A stretch of DNA of 64,000 nt from Myxococcota bacterium (lineage in GTDB: Bacteria > Myxococcota > B64-G9), in assembly GCA_022710975.1 (NCBI GenBank), contig JAKLGA010000011.1:113842-177841 (forward strand). The letters are read 5' to 3'. Positions 49,118-58,496 of the stretch are shown here, piece by piece (positions within the stretch are counted from its first letter, which is position 1; each line of letters begins with the position of its first letter). A program made the position numbers and the translations under genes. Below the pieces are notes generated by a model, which was not told where the DNA came from, searched no databases, and worked only from the letters and a program-made list of their open reading frames with translations.

Positions 49118-49690
49118 ATGAAGCGCACCCTGTGGACCGTCGTCGCCATGATCGCTGGCCTGGGCCTGCTGTCGGCCTGCGAGAAGAAGACCGACACGAC
49201 CGCGCCGGTCGATCAGCCCGCGGTGGCCGAGCCGGCGAAGGCCCCTGACACCGCCAAGCCCGCGGAGCCCACCCCCGCGCCGACCGGCGACGACAAGGCC
49301 GCGGCCGAGGCCATGGCCAAGGCGCTGGCCGAGGGCGGCAAGGGCGTGGACACCAGCGACGCGCCCGAGTACGTGGTGAAGATGATCGCCCACGTGAAGA
49401 AGATCAACGAGCTGGTGAAGGACAACATGGCGGACTGCGACAAGACCGTCACCGTTCTCACCAAGTACATGGAGGAGAACAAGGCGGAGCTCGAGACCAT
49501 CAAGAAGGCCGGCGAGGAAGCCGACAAGACCGCCACCCCCGAGCAGAAGGCCAAGGTGGCCAGCCAGATGATGGCGCTCATGGGCCCGATCATGCAGGAC
49601 ATGATCGGCGTCCAGATGCAGTTCCAGCAGAAGTGCCAGGCCCAGGCCGCCAAGCTGTCCGAGATCATGAAGGGCTCGATGGGCAAGTGA
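49118..49690 (+). CDS. Small lipoprotein, helical, function unknown
   Basis: 190 residues. The ATG at 49118 follows GGAGGAG; a longer frame from 49085 lacks a site. The lipobox is LSAC, then an acidic Pro/Ala/Glu linker (to about residue 60), then a ~120-residue helical domain with two Cys (MADCDKTV, QQKCQAQ). No family is recognised. The lower GC content and AAG-rich codons suggest strong expression. Confidence 0.78.
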   Translation: MKRTLWTVVAMIAGLGLLSACEKKTDTTAPVDQPAVAEPAKAPDTAKPAEPTPAPTGDDKAAAEAMAKALAEGGKGVDTSDAPEYVVKMIAHVKKINELVKDNMADCDKTVTVLTKYMEENKAELETIKKAGEEADKTATPEQKAKVASQMMALMGPIMQDMIGVQMQFQQKCQAQAAKLSEIMKGSMGK

Positions 49691-49706
49691 TCGGCTGACG
49701 CCGATC
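49689..49706 (+). terminator. Hairpin after the lipoprotein gene
   Basis: GATCGGC (49689-49695) and GCCGATC (49700-49706) form a perfect 7-bp stem with a TGAC loop starting at the stop codon. There is no T-run, so it may be a weak or factor-assisted terminator or an mRNA-protecting hairpin. Confidence 0.4.
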
Positions 49707-49871
49707 GGCCCCGCCCGCCCGCCCCTGACCTGATCCCACGCCAACCGGCTCGCCCGAACCCCCGCGAGGGGACAGCCCTGTCCGGACCCTTGTCCTCGGC
49801 GGCATCACCCGTTAAGATGAGGCCGGCTGACGCGGCCCGTCCGGGCGGCGCGCCGGTCCGGGGAGGAACCG

Positions 49872-51140
49872 ATGAAGGTGCCACAGTCCGGGGAGATCGT
49901 GAGCTACTCGCTGCCCGACTCCGTGGGACGGATCCGCCTGGGCGACGGCTCCGAGGTCCGCTTCGGCGCCAGCGCGCTCGGCGGCCTGGTCCCGGTCCTG
50001 GGCATGCGGGTGATCGTCCGGTCCGTGGTGGAGCACCCCCTGGGAGGCTTCAAGGCGGTCGAGATCGCCCTGGCCGAGGGCGGCGAGGCCGCGTACCAGG
50101 AGAAGGCCTCGGCCTTCGGCGCCGCGGCCGCCGCGGAGATCGAGGCCGGCAAGATCCGGCTCGAGCACAAGCAGGAGCGGGTGGCCGCCGCGGTGCAGCC
50201 GGAGCCGCTCACGGAGCAGGAAGCGCACGAGCTCGCCGAGCTGAAGAAACTGCGCGAGGCGGAGGCCCGGGTGCGCTGCGAGGCGGACGAGGCCGCCGAG
50301 CGGCTCCGCCTCGAGGCGTGCCTGCTGTTCAAGAACCGGCCCGACCCGGAGGCCTGGGCCGCGCTGCTCGCCCTGGTGGGGCTGGAGGGCGGCGCCGCGG
50401 CCAGGGTCCTGGCCCTGGCGAGGCCCGCGGCCCTCCTCGCGGCGGTGCCCTCGGACGCGGCCGTGGACCGCGGGGACTCCAAGCTCGGCGGAGAGCCGGA
50501 TCTGCCGGGCGGGACGGCGTGGCCGACGTCCGCCGGGCGCCCGCTCGCCTTCCTCGGGCAGGTGCGCCTGTCGGCGGTCCCGGCCGCCGTGCGCGGGTCG
50601 CTGTCCCTGCCGCCCGAGGGCCTGCTGAGCTTCTTCTACGACGCCCTGGGGCAGCCCCGGGGCCTCGAGCCGGCCGATCGGGGGGGCGCCTGCGTGTGCC
50701 TCTGGCCGCAGATCGAGCGGCTCGCGCGGGTCGCCCCGCCCCCCGGGCTGGCCGCCCAGGGCAGGTTCCGGGAGGTGAGGCTCCGCCTGCTCGAGGAGCT
50801 GCGCCTGCCGGGCGTGGGCTCCCCGGCCTTCGACGCGCTCGGCCTCGAGCCGGCGGCGGTCGACGCCTACCTCCGCGCGCTCGACGCCTACGCCGGCGTG
50901 CGGGAGGACGCGGCGCACAGCCTGGGGGGCCACGCGCTGCCCATCCAGGGGGCCATGGAGGAGGACCTCGCGCCGGCGCTCCGCGAGGCCGGCGACTGGC
51001 GGCTCTTGCTGCAGCTCGACTCGGACGAGCGCATGGGCGCCACCTGGGGGGACGGCGGCCGGCTGTTCTTCTGGCTCCGCGAGGACGACCTGCGCGCCCT
51101 CCGGTTCGACCAGGCCTGGTGCATTCTCCAGCGCGGCTGA
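49872..51140 (+). CDS. DUF1963 (YwqG-like) protein with N-terminal extension
   Basis: 422 residues, ATG after GGGGAGGA. The first 80 residues form a beta-rich domain (GEIVSYSLPDSVGRIRLGDG) faintly like a cold-shock/OB fold. A charged coiled-coil-like stretch follows (about residues 95-145). The C-terminal ~250 residues carry DUF1963 hallmarks: SKLGGEPDLPGGTAWP, LAFLGQVRL, GLLSFFYD, LLLQLDSD and GDGGRLFFWL. DUF1963 proteins are cytoplasmic, of unclear role, and often near toxin-immunity-like genes. Confidence 0.82.
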   Translation: MKVPQSGEIVSYSLPDSVGRIRLGDGSEVRFGASALGGLVPVLGMRVIVRSVVEHPLGGFKAVEIALAEGGEAAYQEKASAFGAAAAAEIEAGKIRLEHKQERVAAAVQPEPLTEQEAHELAELKKLREAEARVRCEADEAAERLRLEACLLFKNRPDPEAWAALLALVGLEGGAAARVLALARPAALLAAVPSDAAVDRGDSKLGGEPDLPGGTAWPTSAGRPLAFLGQVRLSAVPAAVRGSLSLPPEGLLSFFYDALGQPRGLEPADRGGACVCLWPQIERLARVAPPPGLAAQGRFREVRLRLLEELRLPGVGSPAFDALGLEPAAVDAYLRALDAYAGVREDAAHSLGGHALPIQGAMEEDLAPALREAGDWRLLLQLDSDERMGATWGDGGRLFFWLREDDLRALRFDQAWCILQRG

Positions 51141-51199
51141 CGGCTCCGCGGCCCGCGGCTCCACGGATATATCGGTGCATTTCGAACCCCAGGAATCCG

Positions 51200-51228
51200 T
51201 TGACTTTCCTGGACCTCGGTGGTGAGAT
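51200..51228 (+). promoter_or_regulatory. Promoter of the microcompartment operon
   Basis: TTGACT (51200-51205), a 17-base spacer and TGAGAT (51223-51228) lie in the AT-richer part of the gap before pduL. It is the only convincing promoter found for the 10-kb operon. No operator or riboswitch was recognised. Confidence 0.55.
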
Positions 51229-51237
51229 TTGCCCTCG

Positions 51238-51256
51238 TCCGCGGCTCGGCCGCGGA
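51238..51256 (+). promoter_or_regulatory. Hairpin in the 5' leader of the microcompartment operon
   Basis: TCCGCGG (51238-51244) pairs with CCGCGGA (51250-51256) around a CTCGG loop, directly before the GGAGG (51259-51263) of pduL. It could stabilise the leader or limit translation. Confidence 0.35.
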
Positions 51257-51267
51257 GCGGAGGGTGC

Positions 51268-51951
51268 GTGGACCGTAGCATTCCGGTAGCCCTGTCCGCG
51301 CGGCACGTGCACCTGTCGAAGGAGCACGTGGAGGCGCTGTTCGGCCCCGGCCATGCGCTCACCGCCCTGGCCGACCTCTCCCAGCCGGGGCAGTTCGCAT
51401 GTCGGGAGACCGTGGACGTGGTCGGCCCGAAGCGCACCCTGCCGGGTGTGCGGGTGCTGGGCCCGGCCCGCGGCCAGAGCCAGGTGGAGCTGTCGGTCAC
51501 CGACGGGGTGGTGCTCGGGCTGCAGGTGCCGGTGCGCCTGTCGGGCGACCTGAAGGGCAGCCCGGGCTGCCACCTGATCGGCCCGCGCGGCGCGGTCAAG
51601 CTCCCCGAGGGCTGCATCGTGGCCATGCGCCACATCCACATGACCCCCGAGGACGCGTCCAGGCTGGGGCTGGCCGACAAGCAGAAGGTGTACGTCCACT
51701 TCCCCGGCTCGCGCGGGGTGGTGTTCGACCAGGTGGTGGTGCGGGTGAGCAAGGACTTCCGCACCGAGCTGCACCTGGACACGGACGAGGGCAACGCGGC
51801 CAGCGTGAGGAACGGCGAGCGCGGCGAGGTGCTCGCCAGCCTGTGCCGCGACGCCTGCGGGCAGGCGGGCTGCCCCATCGCGCCCGCGATCCAGGATGGG
51901 CAGGGCAGGCCGTTCTGCGGCTTCACCGACGGCAGGCTGACGATCCGTTGA
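51268..51951 (+). CDS. pduL: Microcompartment phosphotransacylase PduL
   Basis: 227 residues from a GTG with GGAGG five bases upstream. Two zinc-binding His clusters characteristic of PduL are present: SARHVHLS near residue 9 and MRHIHMTP near residue 120. A Cys-rich end (CRDACGQAGC) is noted. PduL converts acyl-CoA plus phosphate to acyl-phosphate inside BMCs, recycling CoA. Unlike many BMC PduLs it has no obvious N-terminal encapsulation peptide. It opens the 14-gene operon. Confidence 0.93.
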   Translation: MDRSIPVALSARHVHLSKEHVEALFGPGHALTALADLSQPGQFACRETVDVVGPKRTLPGVRVLGPARGQSQVELSVTDGVVLGLQVPVRLSGDLKGSPGCHLIGPRGAVKLPEGCIVAMRHIHMTPEDASRLGLADKQKVYVHFPGSRGVVFDQVVVRVSKDFRTELHLDTDEGNAASVRNGERGEVLASLCRDACGQAGCPIAPAIQDGQGRPFCGFTDGRLTIR

Positions 51952-51982
51952 GGCCCCGGGGCCTCGGAGGCGATCCCTGGCG

Positions 51983-52687
51983 ATGGCCGACCGCGCACAG
52001 CAGCTCGAGGCGCTCGTCCGCGAGGTGACCCAGGCGGTCCTGGCCCAGCTCGCGGCCGGGGCGACCGGGCCCGACGCGTGGCGCGGGAAGGCGCTCATCC
52101 TGCTGCCCGTGCCGCCGGCCCGGCCCGACGCGCTGGCGGGGCTGGCCGAGGAGGCGCGGCGGCTGGGCTTCGGCGTGGAGACCCTGCCCGGGCTGGACGC
52201 CGGCGCGGCCGCCGCCGCGCTGGGCGCGCTGCAGCCCGGGGACGTGGTGGTGGTGGGGAGCCTCGGCTTCGCCTGGGCGCGCCGCCTGGTCGAGCTCGAC
52301 GACGGCGAGCCGGGCGTGCGCCTGGTGCTGGGCGCGCTGCTGGCCGGGCGGCCCGTGCTGGCCGCGAGCGACGGGCTCAGCGCGGGCCCGGCCGTGCGCG
52401 GCCGGGTGGCCGAGCGGGCCCACGAGCTGCTGCGCGAGCTCATCGCCCTGGGGCTCGGGCTGCGCCCGCTGGCGGAGCTCGGCGCCAGCCTGGCGGGGCT
52501 GCGGGCCGGACGCGACACGGGCGGGCGGGCGCTGGGCGGACTGCTCGGCGAGGCGGACGTCGAGGCGCTCCACCGCGCCGGGGAGCGGCGGGTGCGGCTG
52601 GCCCGGGGCTGCCTGGTGACCCCGCTGGCCCGCACGCGGGCCGCGGAGCTGGGGCTGGAGCTCATCGAGCAGGAGGGTTCCCCATGA
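51983..52687 (+). CDS. Microcompartment-associated protein with encapsulation-peptide-like N-terminus, paralogous to DeoC N-domain
   Basis: 234 residues. The N-terminal amphipathic helix LEALVREVTQAVLAQLA (about residues 8-24) has the hydrophobic spacing of BMC encapsulation peptides, followed by a linker. The rest is alpha/beta and starts GKALILLPV; a similar layout (GKALVLLTG) follows the encapsulation helix in the DeoC fusion at 59287. Flavodoxin-like/flavoprotein-type folds are reported in BMC loci, so a flavoprotein-like fold is possible, but no cofactor motif is certain. It overlaps the shell gene at 52684 by four bases. Function unknown. Confidence 0.75.
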   Translation: MADRAQQLEALVREVTQAVLAQLAAGATGPDAWRGKALILLPVPPARPDALAGLAEEARRLGFGVETLPGLDAGAAAAALGALQPGDVVVVGSLGFAWARRLVELDDGEPGVRLVLGALLAGRPVLAASDGLSAGPAVRGRVAERAHELLRELIALGLGLRPLAELGASLAGLRAGRDTGGRALGGLLGEADVEALHRAGERRVRLARGCLVTPLARTRAAELGLELIEQEGSP

Positions 52688-52977
52688 TGCTGGCGCGCGT
52701 GGTGGGCAGCGTGGTCTCGACCCGCAAGGCCGAGAAGCTGGTCGGCCGGAAACTCCTGGTGATCGAGCCGGTGGACTTCGTCGCCCAGAAGACCGACGGC
52801 AAGCCGCTGGTGGCGGTGGACTCGGTCGGCGCCGGCGAGGGCGAGATCGTGCTGGTGGTGCAGGGCTCGAGCGCACGGCTGACCGAGACCACCCAGGACA
52901 CGCCGGTGGACGCCACCATCATGGGCATCGTCGACTACCTCGAGGTCGGCGGCAAGCGCACCTTCGCCAAGTCGTGA
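52684..52977 (+). CDS. EutN/CcmL-family pentameric vertex protein 1 (BMC-P)
   Basis: 97 residues. Begins with the family pattern ARVVGSVVSTRKAEKLVGRKLLVIEPV; the GAGEGEIVLVVQGSSAR turn and DATIMGIVDYLE end are typical. Pentamers cap the icosahedral vertices of the shell. Two more paralogues lie at 56821 and 58497. The ATG at 52684 (or the adjacent ATG at 52687) follows GGAGGG. Confidence 0.95.
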   Translation: MMLARVVGSVVSTRKAEKLVGRKLLVIEPVDFVAQKTDGKPLVAVDSVGAGEGEIVLVVQGSSARLTETTQDTPVDATIMGIVDYLEVGGKRTFAKS

Positions 52978-53009
52978 CGAGCGGCTCGCTGAGGCAGGAG
53001 GATCGTGGC

Positions 53010-54467
53010 ATGAGCATCGGCGTCAACCCGGAGCAGCTCGAGCGCCTGGTGGCCGAGGTGGTGCGCCGGGTGCAGGCCGGCGAGCACCCGGCCGCGCCCG
53101 CGGCGTCCGCCCCTCCGCCGGCCCCCGCGGCCGCGGAGCCGGCCGAGGGGGTGTTCGCCACGGTGGACGAGGCCTTCGCCGCCGCCGAGAGGAGCTACCG
53201 CGAGTACACCGCGGTCAGCCTGCATCGGCGGCGCGGGTTGATCGAGGCCATGCGCAAGGTGGCCACCGCCGAGGCCGAGGCGCTGGCCCGCATGGCGGTC
53301 GAGGAGACCGGCCTGGGCCGGGTCGAGGACAAGATCCAGAAGAACCTGCTGGCCGCCCGCAAGACCCCCGGGGTCGAGGACCTCACCCCGCTGGTCTTCA
53401 CCGGCGACGACGGCCTGACGCTGGTCGAGCCGGGCCCGTTCGGGGTGGTGGGCGCCATCACCCCCACCACCAACCCGGCCGCCACCATCATCAACAACTC
53501 CATCTCCATCGTGGCCGCGGGCAACGCGGTGGTGTTCAACCCGCACCCCTCGGCCCGGCGGACCAGCAACCGCGCCGTGGCCCTGCTGAACCGCGCCATC
53601 CGCGAGGCGGGCGGCCCGGCCCGCCTGCTGACCTCGCTGGCCGCGCCCAGCCTGGAGAGCTCCGAAGCGCTGATGAAGCACCCGGGCATCCGGCTGCTGC
53701 TGGTCACCGGCGGCGGGGTGGTGGTGCAGCTCGCCATGCGGAGCGGCAAGCGCTGCATCGCGGCCGGCCCGGGCAACCCGCCGGTCATCGTGGACGACAC
53801 CGCGGTCCTGGCCAAGGCCGCCCGCTGCATCCACGACGGCGCCTCCTTCGACAACAACGTGCTGTGCACCGCCGAGAAGGAGGTGTTCGTGTTCGAGAAC
53901 GTGGCCGACGAGCTGCTGCACGAGCTGGTCGGCTGCGGCGCCTACCTGGCGCGCGGGGCGGAGATCGACGCGCTGGCGAAGGTCCTGGTGGACCCGCCCG
54001 AGAAGCCGGGCGGCCTGCCCCACCCGCAGAAGAAGTTCGTGGGCAAGGACGCCGCGGTGCTGCTCCAGGCGGCCGGCATCCGCCCGGGCCGCGAGGTGCG
54101 CCTGGTGGTGTGCGAGACCGTCTTCGAGCACCCCTTCGTGCAGGCCGAGATGCTCATGCCCATCCTGCCGGTGGTGCGGGTGCGCGATCTCGAGGAGGCG
54201 CTCGCCAGGGCCAAGGCCGCCGAGCACGGCTACCGGCACTCGGCCTACATGCACTCGGAGAGCGTCTCCAACATGAGCCGGGTGGCGCGCGACATCGAGA
54301 CCACCATCTTCGTGAAGAACGCGCCCTCGTACGCCGGGCTGGGCTTCGGCGGCGAGGGCCACTGCACGCTGAGCATCGCCGGGCCGACCGGCGAGGGGCT
54401 GACCTCGGCGCGCAGCTTCACGCGCCAGCGGCGCTGCGTGCTGGCCGGCGCGTTCCGTATCGTGTAG
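53010..54467 (+). CDS. CoA-acylating aldehyde dehydrogenase (PduP/EutE-like)
   Basis: 485 residues, ATG after AGGAGGA. The N-terminal helix EQLERLVAEVVRRVQAG (about residues 7-23) plus an Ala/Pro linker is an encapsulation peptide. The ALDH core has the catalytic Cys286 in FDNNVLCTAEKE, as in EutE/PduP, and nucleotide-binding GPFGVVGAITPTTNP. The reaction is aldehyde + CoA + NAD+ to acyl-CoA + NADH. It is the signature core enzyme of a metabolosome; its aldehyde is supplied by an aldolase in this locus. Confidence 0.95.
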   Translation: MSIGVNPEQLERLVAEVVRRVQAGEHPAAPAASAPPPAPAAAEPAEGVFATVDEAFAAAERSYREYTAVSLHRRRGLIEAMRKVATAEAEALARMAVEETGLGRVEDKIQKNLLAARKTPGVEDLTPLVFTGDDGLTLVEPGPFGVVGAITPTTNPAATIINNSISIVAAGNAVVFNPHPSARRTSNRAVALLNRAIREAGGPARLLTSLAAPSLESSEALMKHPGIRLLLVTGGGVVVQLAMRSGKRCIAAGPGNPPVIVDDTAVLAKAARCIHDGASFDNNVLCTAEKEVFVFENVADELLHELVGCGAYLARGAEIDALAKVLVDPPEKPGGLPHPQKKFVGKDAAVLLQAAGIRPGREVRLVVCETVFEHPFVQAEMLMPILPVVRVRDLEEALARAKAAEHGYRHSAYMHSESVSNMSRVARDIETTIFVKNAPSYAGLGFGGEGHCTLSIAGPTGEGLTSARSFTRQRRCVLAGAFRIV

Positions 54468-54480
54468 GTGGGCCAGGATC

Positions 54481-55830
54481 ATGGCGGAGCTCGGCCGAGA
54501 ACAGCTGCTGGAGCGCGTCCGCGCCGCCGGGGTGGTGGGCGCGGGCGGCGGCGGTTTCCCCGCGCACGCCAAGTACACCGCCCAGGTGGGCGTGGTGATC
54601 GCCAACGGGGCCGAGTGCGAGCCGCTCATCCGGGTGGATCAGCTCCAGATGGCCCGCCGGCCGGCGGAGCTCCTGCGCGGGCTCGAGCTGGTCATGCGGA
54701 TGACCGGGGCGTCCCTCGGGGTGATCGGGCTGAAGGCCAAGTACCACGACGCCATCGACGCGCTGCGGGCGCAGCTCCAGGCGACCTCCTCGGGCCAGCG
54801 CGTACGCCTGCTCGAGCTGGGCAACTACTACCCGGCCGGGGACGAGTTCGTCCTGGTGCGGGAGGTGCTGGGCAAGGCCATCCCCGAGTTCGGGCTGCCG
54901 CTGTCGGTGGGCGCGGTGGTCTCCAACGTGGGCACGCTGATCGACGTGGCCGCGGCCGTGGATCACGGCCGGCCGGTCACCCGCCGCCTGGTGACCGTGG
55001 CCGGCGAGGTGGTGCGTGCGGGCACCTTCGAGGTGCCGGTGGGCACGCCGCTGTCGGCCCTGCTGGAGGCGGCCGGCGGGGCCCGGGTGGCCGGACCGGC
55101 GCTGCTGCCGGGCGGCCCGATGATGGGCCAGCTCACGGACGATCCGCAGGCGCCGGTCACCAAGACCACCTCGGCGCTGCTGGTGTTGCCGCAGGACCAC
55201 CCGGTGGTGGCGCGCCGGCGGCGCTCGGTGGCCCGCCAGCTCCAGCTCACCCGGGCCGCCTGCCTGAAGTGCATGATGTGCTCCGAGGTCTGCCCGCGGA
55301 ACCTGCTGGGCCACCGCCTGTACCCCGACCGGCTGATGCGCTCGCTGGCCGCGGGCGTGGCCGAGGATCTGGAGGCCTACCGGGGCGCCTACCTGTGCTC
55401 CGAGTGCGGGCTGTGCGCGGTGTACGGCTGCGTGATGAACCTGGACCCCGCCTACGTGAACCGCGAGCTGAAGCGTCGCCTGCAGGCGGCCGGCGTGCCG
55501 CGGCCCACGCCGCGCGAGGCGGTCGAGCGGGTGTTCGGCCCGGTGCGCAAGGTGCCCACCGCGCGGCTCATCGCCCGGCTCGGGCTCGGCGCCTACGACC
55601 TGCCGGCCCCGCTGGCGCCCTTCCAGGTCGCGGTGCGGCGGCTGGTGCTGCCGCTGAAGCAGCACGCTGGGCTGCCGGCCCGGCCGGTGGTGGCCACCGG
55701 CGCGCGGGTCGAGGAAGGGGCGCTCCTGGGGGAGATCCCCGAGGGCAAGCTGGGCGCGCGGATCCACGCGCCGCGCTCCGGCGTCGTGGCCGAGGTGACC
55801 CCCGAGCGGGTCGTCCTCGAGGTGGGGTGA
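54481..55830 (+). CDS. RnfC/PduS-like iron-sulfur flavoprotein
   Basis: 449 residues. RnfC-type nucleotide/FMN region VVGAGGGGFPAHAKY and NGAECEPLI, an SLBB segment (residues 165-220), then two 4Fe-4S clusters: CLKCMMCSEVCP and CSECGLCAVYGC. A C-terminal barrel-sandwich-like end (VVATGARVEEGALLGEIPEG) is present. PduS reduces cobalamin in B12-dependent BMCs and is thought to regenerate NAD+ with PduT. Here no B12 enzyme exists, so electron export from the lumen is the more likely role. The PduT-like gene follows after four bases. Confidence 0.9.
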   Translation: MAELGREQLLERVRAAGVVGAGGGGFPAHAKYTAQVGVVIANGAECEPLIRVDQLQMARRPAELLRGLELVMRMTGASLGVIGLKAKYHDAIDALRAQLQATSSGQRVRLLELGNYYPAGDEFVLVREVLGKAIPEFGLPLSVGAVVSNVGTLIDVAAAVDHGRPVTRRLVTVAGEVVRAGTFEVPVGTPLSALLEAAGGARVAGPALLPGGPMMGQLTDDPQAPVTKTTSALLVLPQDHPVVARRRRSVARQLQLTRAACLKCMMCSEVCPRNLLGHRLYPDRLMRSLAAGVAEDLEAYRGAYLCSECGLCAVYGCVMNLDPAYVNRELKRRLQAAGVPRPTPREAVERVFGPVRKVPTARLIARLGLGAYDLPAPLAPFQVAVRRLVLPLKQHAGLPARPVVATGARVEEGALLGEIPEGKLGARIHAPRSGVVAEVTPERVVLEVG

Positions 55831-55834
55831 GCGG

Positions 55835-56455
55835 ATGCAGTCGATGAACTGTCCCGATCCGACCCAGGAGAGCCTGCGCCTGCGCCGCGACGCGCCCCCG
55901 CCCGCGGAGCCCATGGCGGTGGGTTGCGTGGAGACGAGCTCCATCGCCCGCGGCCTGGAGGCGGCGGACGCTATGCTCAAGGCGGCCCGGGTGAAGCTGC
56001 TGACCTCCAACCCGGTCTGCCCGGGCAAGTACGTGACCCTGGTGGGCGGCCTGGTGGCCGAGGTGGAGGCCGCGGTGCGCGCCGGCGAGGCGGCGGCGGC
56101 CGACACCCTGGTCGACCGCATGGTGATCGCCAACGTCCACCCCCAGGTGCTGGACGCCTTCAGCGCCCAGACCGCCCCGGACAGGGTCTCGGCCCTGGGG
56201 ATGATCGAGACCTTCTCCCTGGCGGCGGCCATCCTGGGCGGCGACCAGGCCGCCAAGGCGGCGAACGTGACGCTGCTCGAGATCCGCCTGGCGCGGGCGC
56301 TGGGCGGCAAGGCCTTCGTGCTGCTGACCGGGGAGGTGGCCGCGGTGCGCGCCGCGCTGGACGCGGGCGTGGCCGCGGCCCGCGAGAGCGGGCTGCTGCT
56401 GGGCACGGCGCTGATCCCGGCCCCGCACCCGGACCTGGTGCGGAGCCTGCTGTGA
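55835..56455 (+). CDS. PduT-like tandem shell protein (BMC-T) with Fe-S cysteine
   Basis: 206 residues. Two BMC folds in tandem: VGCVETSSIARGLEAADAML and later LGMIETFSLAAAI. At residue 62, NPVCPGKY matches the PduT Cys that binds a [4Fe-4S] cluster at the trimer pore. About 27 residues precede the usual PduT N-terminus and contain one more Cys; an internal ATG near MAVGC (55913) could be the true start. The gene sits directly after the PduS-like gene, supporting a PduS-PduT electron conduit. Confidence 0.92.
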   Translation: MQSMNCPDPTQESLRLRRDAPPPAEPMAVGCVETSSIARGLEAADAMLKAARVKLLTSNPVCPGKYVTLVGGLVAEVEAAVRAGEAAAADTLVDRMVIANVHPQVLDAFSAQTAPDRVSALGMIETFSLAAAILGGDQAAKAANVTLLEIRLARALGGKAFVLLTGEVAAVRAALDAGVAAARESGLLLGTALIPAPHPDLVRSLL

Positions 56456-56473
56456 GGCGAGGAGGGTGAACGC

Positions 56474-56824
56474 GTGGGCGAGGCGCTGGGCATGATCGAG
56501 ACCCGCGGGCTGGTGGGCGCCATCGAGGCCGCCGACGCGGCCCTGAAGGCCGCGAGGGTGCGCCTGACCCGCAAGGACCGGGCCGGCGGCGCCCTGGTGA
56601 CGGTCGTCCTGCGCGGGGAGGTGGCCGCGGTGCAGGCGGCCGTGGAGGCCGGGGCCGCGGCCGCCCGGCGGGTGGGGCGGCTCGTGGCGGTGCACGTGAT
56701 CCCCAACCCGGACGAAGCCGTGGACGGTGTGTTCGGGCCGGGGCAGCCACCGCGCGCCTGCCTGCCGAAGTCCGCTCCGGAGCCGGAGCCCGGCCCGGCG
56801 CCGGGGAAGAGGAAGAAGAAGTGA
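56474..56824 (+). CDS. Hexameric shell protein 1 (BMC-H) with C-terminal tail
   Basis: 116 residues from a GTG after GGAGGG. The BMC fold starts [20 protein letters not shown]. After about residue 88 an unusual Pro/Lys-rich extension (PEPEPGPAPGKRKKK) is added, absent from the second BMC-H at 58851. Pore region is around VTRKDRAGGALV. It overlaps the next GTG by four bases. Confidence 0.94.
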   Translation: MGEALGMIETRGLVGAIEAADAALKAARVRLTRKDRAGGALVTVVLRGEVAAVQAAVEAGAAAARRVGRLVAVHVIPNPDEAVDGVFGPGQPPRACLPKSAPEPEPGPAPGKRKKK

Positions 56825-57138
56825 GGCTGGCGCGCATCATCGGCCAGGTGGTCTCCACGGTGAAGGACCCCGCCTTCGAGGGGCTGAAGCTGCTGCTCGC
56901 CCTGCCCGTGGACGCGGACGGCGCGCCGCTGGGCCAGGAGGCGTTGCTGGTGGCCGACGGCGCCCAGGCCGGGATCGGCGACTACGTGCTGGTGTGCCAG
57001 GAGGGCAAGAGCGCCCGGGCCGTGCTCGGGCGCCCCAAGGCCCCCTGCGAGGCGGTGGCGGTGGGCATCGTGGACCACGTGGAGACGGCCGGCCGGCAGC
57101 GGGTGCTCCGGCCGCCGGCCGGGAAGGGCGGGGAGTGA
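56821..57138 (+). CDS. EutN/CcmL-family pentameric vertex protein 2 (BMC-P)
   Basis: 105 residues from a GTG overlapping the previous stop. ARIIGQVVSTVKDPAFEGLKL is the family start; the end VAVGIVDHVET is typical. A short Pro/Lys/Gly tail follows. Confidence 0.94.
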   Translation: MRLARIIGQVVSTVKDPAFEGLKLLLALPVDADGAPLGQEALLVADGAQAGIGDYVLVCQEGKSARAVLGRPKAPCEAVAVGIVDHVETAGRQRVLRPPAGKGGE

Positions 57139-57141
57139 CCG

Positions 57142-58016
<875 letters not shown>

Positions 58017-58020
<4 letters not shown>

Positions 58021-58493
58021 GCAAGCGGGTGATCTTCATGGGCGCCGACCACGGCGGCCTGGCGCTGAAGGACCGGCTGGCGGCCTACCTCCGCGAGCAG
58101 GGCCACGACGTGCGCGACTTCGGCACCCACACCGCCGAGGCCGTGGACTACCCGGACTTCGCCCTGCTGGTGGCCCAGGCCGTGCGCGGCAACCGCCAGG
58201 CGGGCGGCGACGCGGTGGGCGTGATGATCGACAGCATCGGCCAGGCCAGCGCCATCGCCTGCAACAAGCTGCCCGGCATCCGGGCGGTGGCGGGCTACGA
58301 CGCCTTCGCGGTGCGCTCCAGCCGCGAGCACAACGACGCCAACGTGCTGTGCCTGGGCGGCGCGGTGCTGGGCGAGGGCCTGGCCCGCAGCCTGGTCGGG
58401 CTGTGGCTGGACACGCCCTACGCCGGCGGGCGCCACCAGGCGCGGGTCGACAAGATCACCGCCCTCGAGGCGCGCTTCATGAAGGAGAGGTGA
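58017..58493 (+). CDS. RpiB/LacAB-family protein with altered active site
   Basis: 158 residues, ATG overlapping the TPI stop. The RpiB fold is clear: IFMGADHGG at the start, SSREHNDANVLCLGG and GGRHQARVDKI near the end. However, where E. coli RpiB has CGTGIGMS (catalytic Cys66 and Thr68), this protein has DSIGQASA (Asp72, Ile74), so the usual base and anion-hole residues are missing. No encapsulation peptide is seen. It could be a different sugar-phosphate isomerase or a non-catalytic partner. Confidence 0.88.
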
Positions 58494-58496
58494 GCC

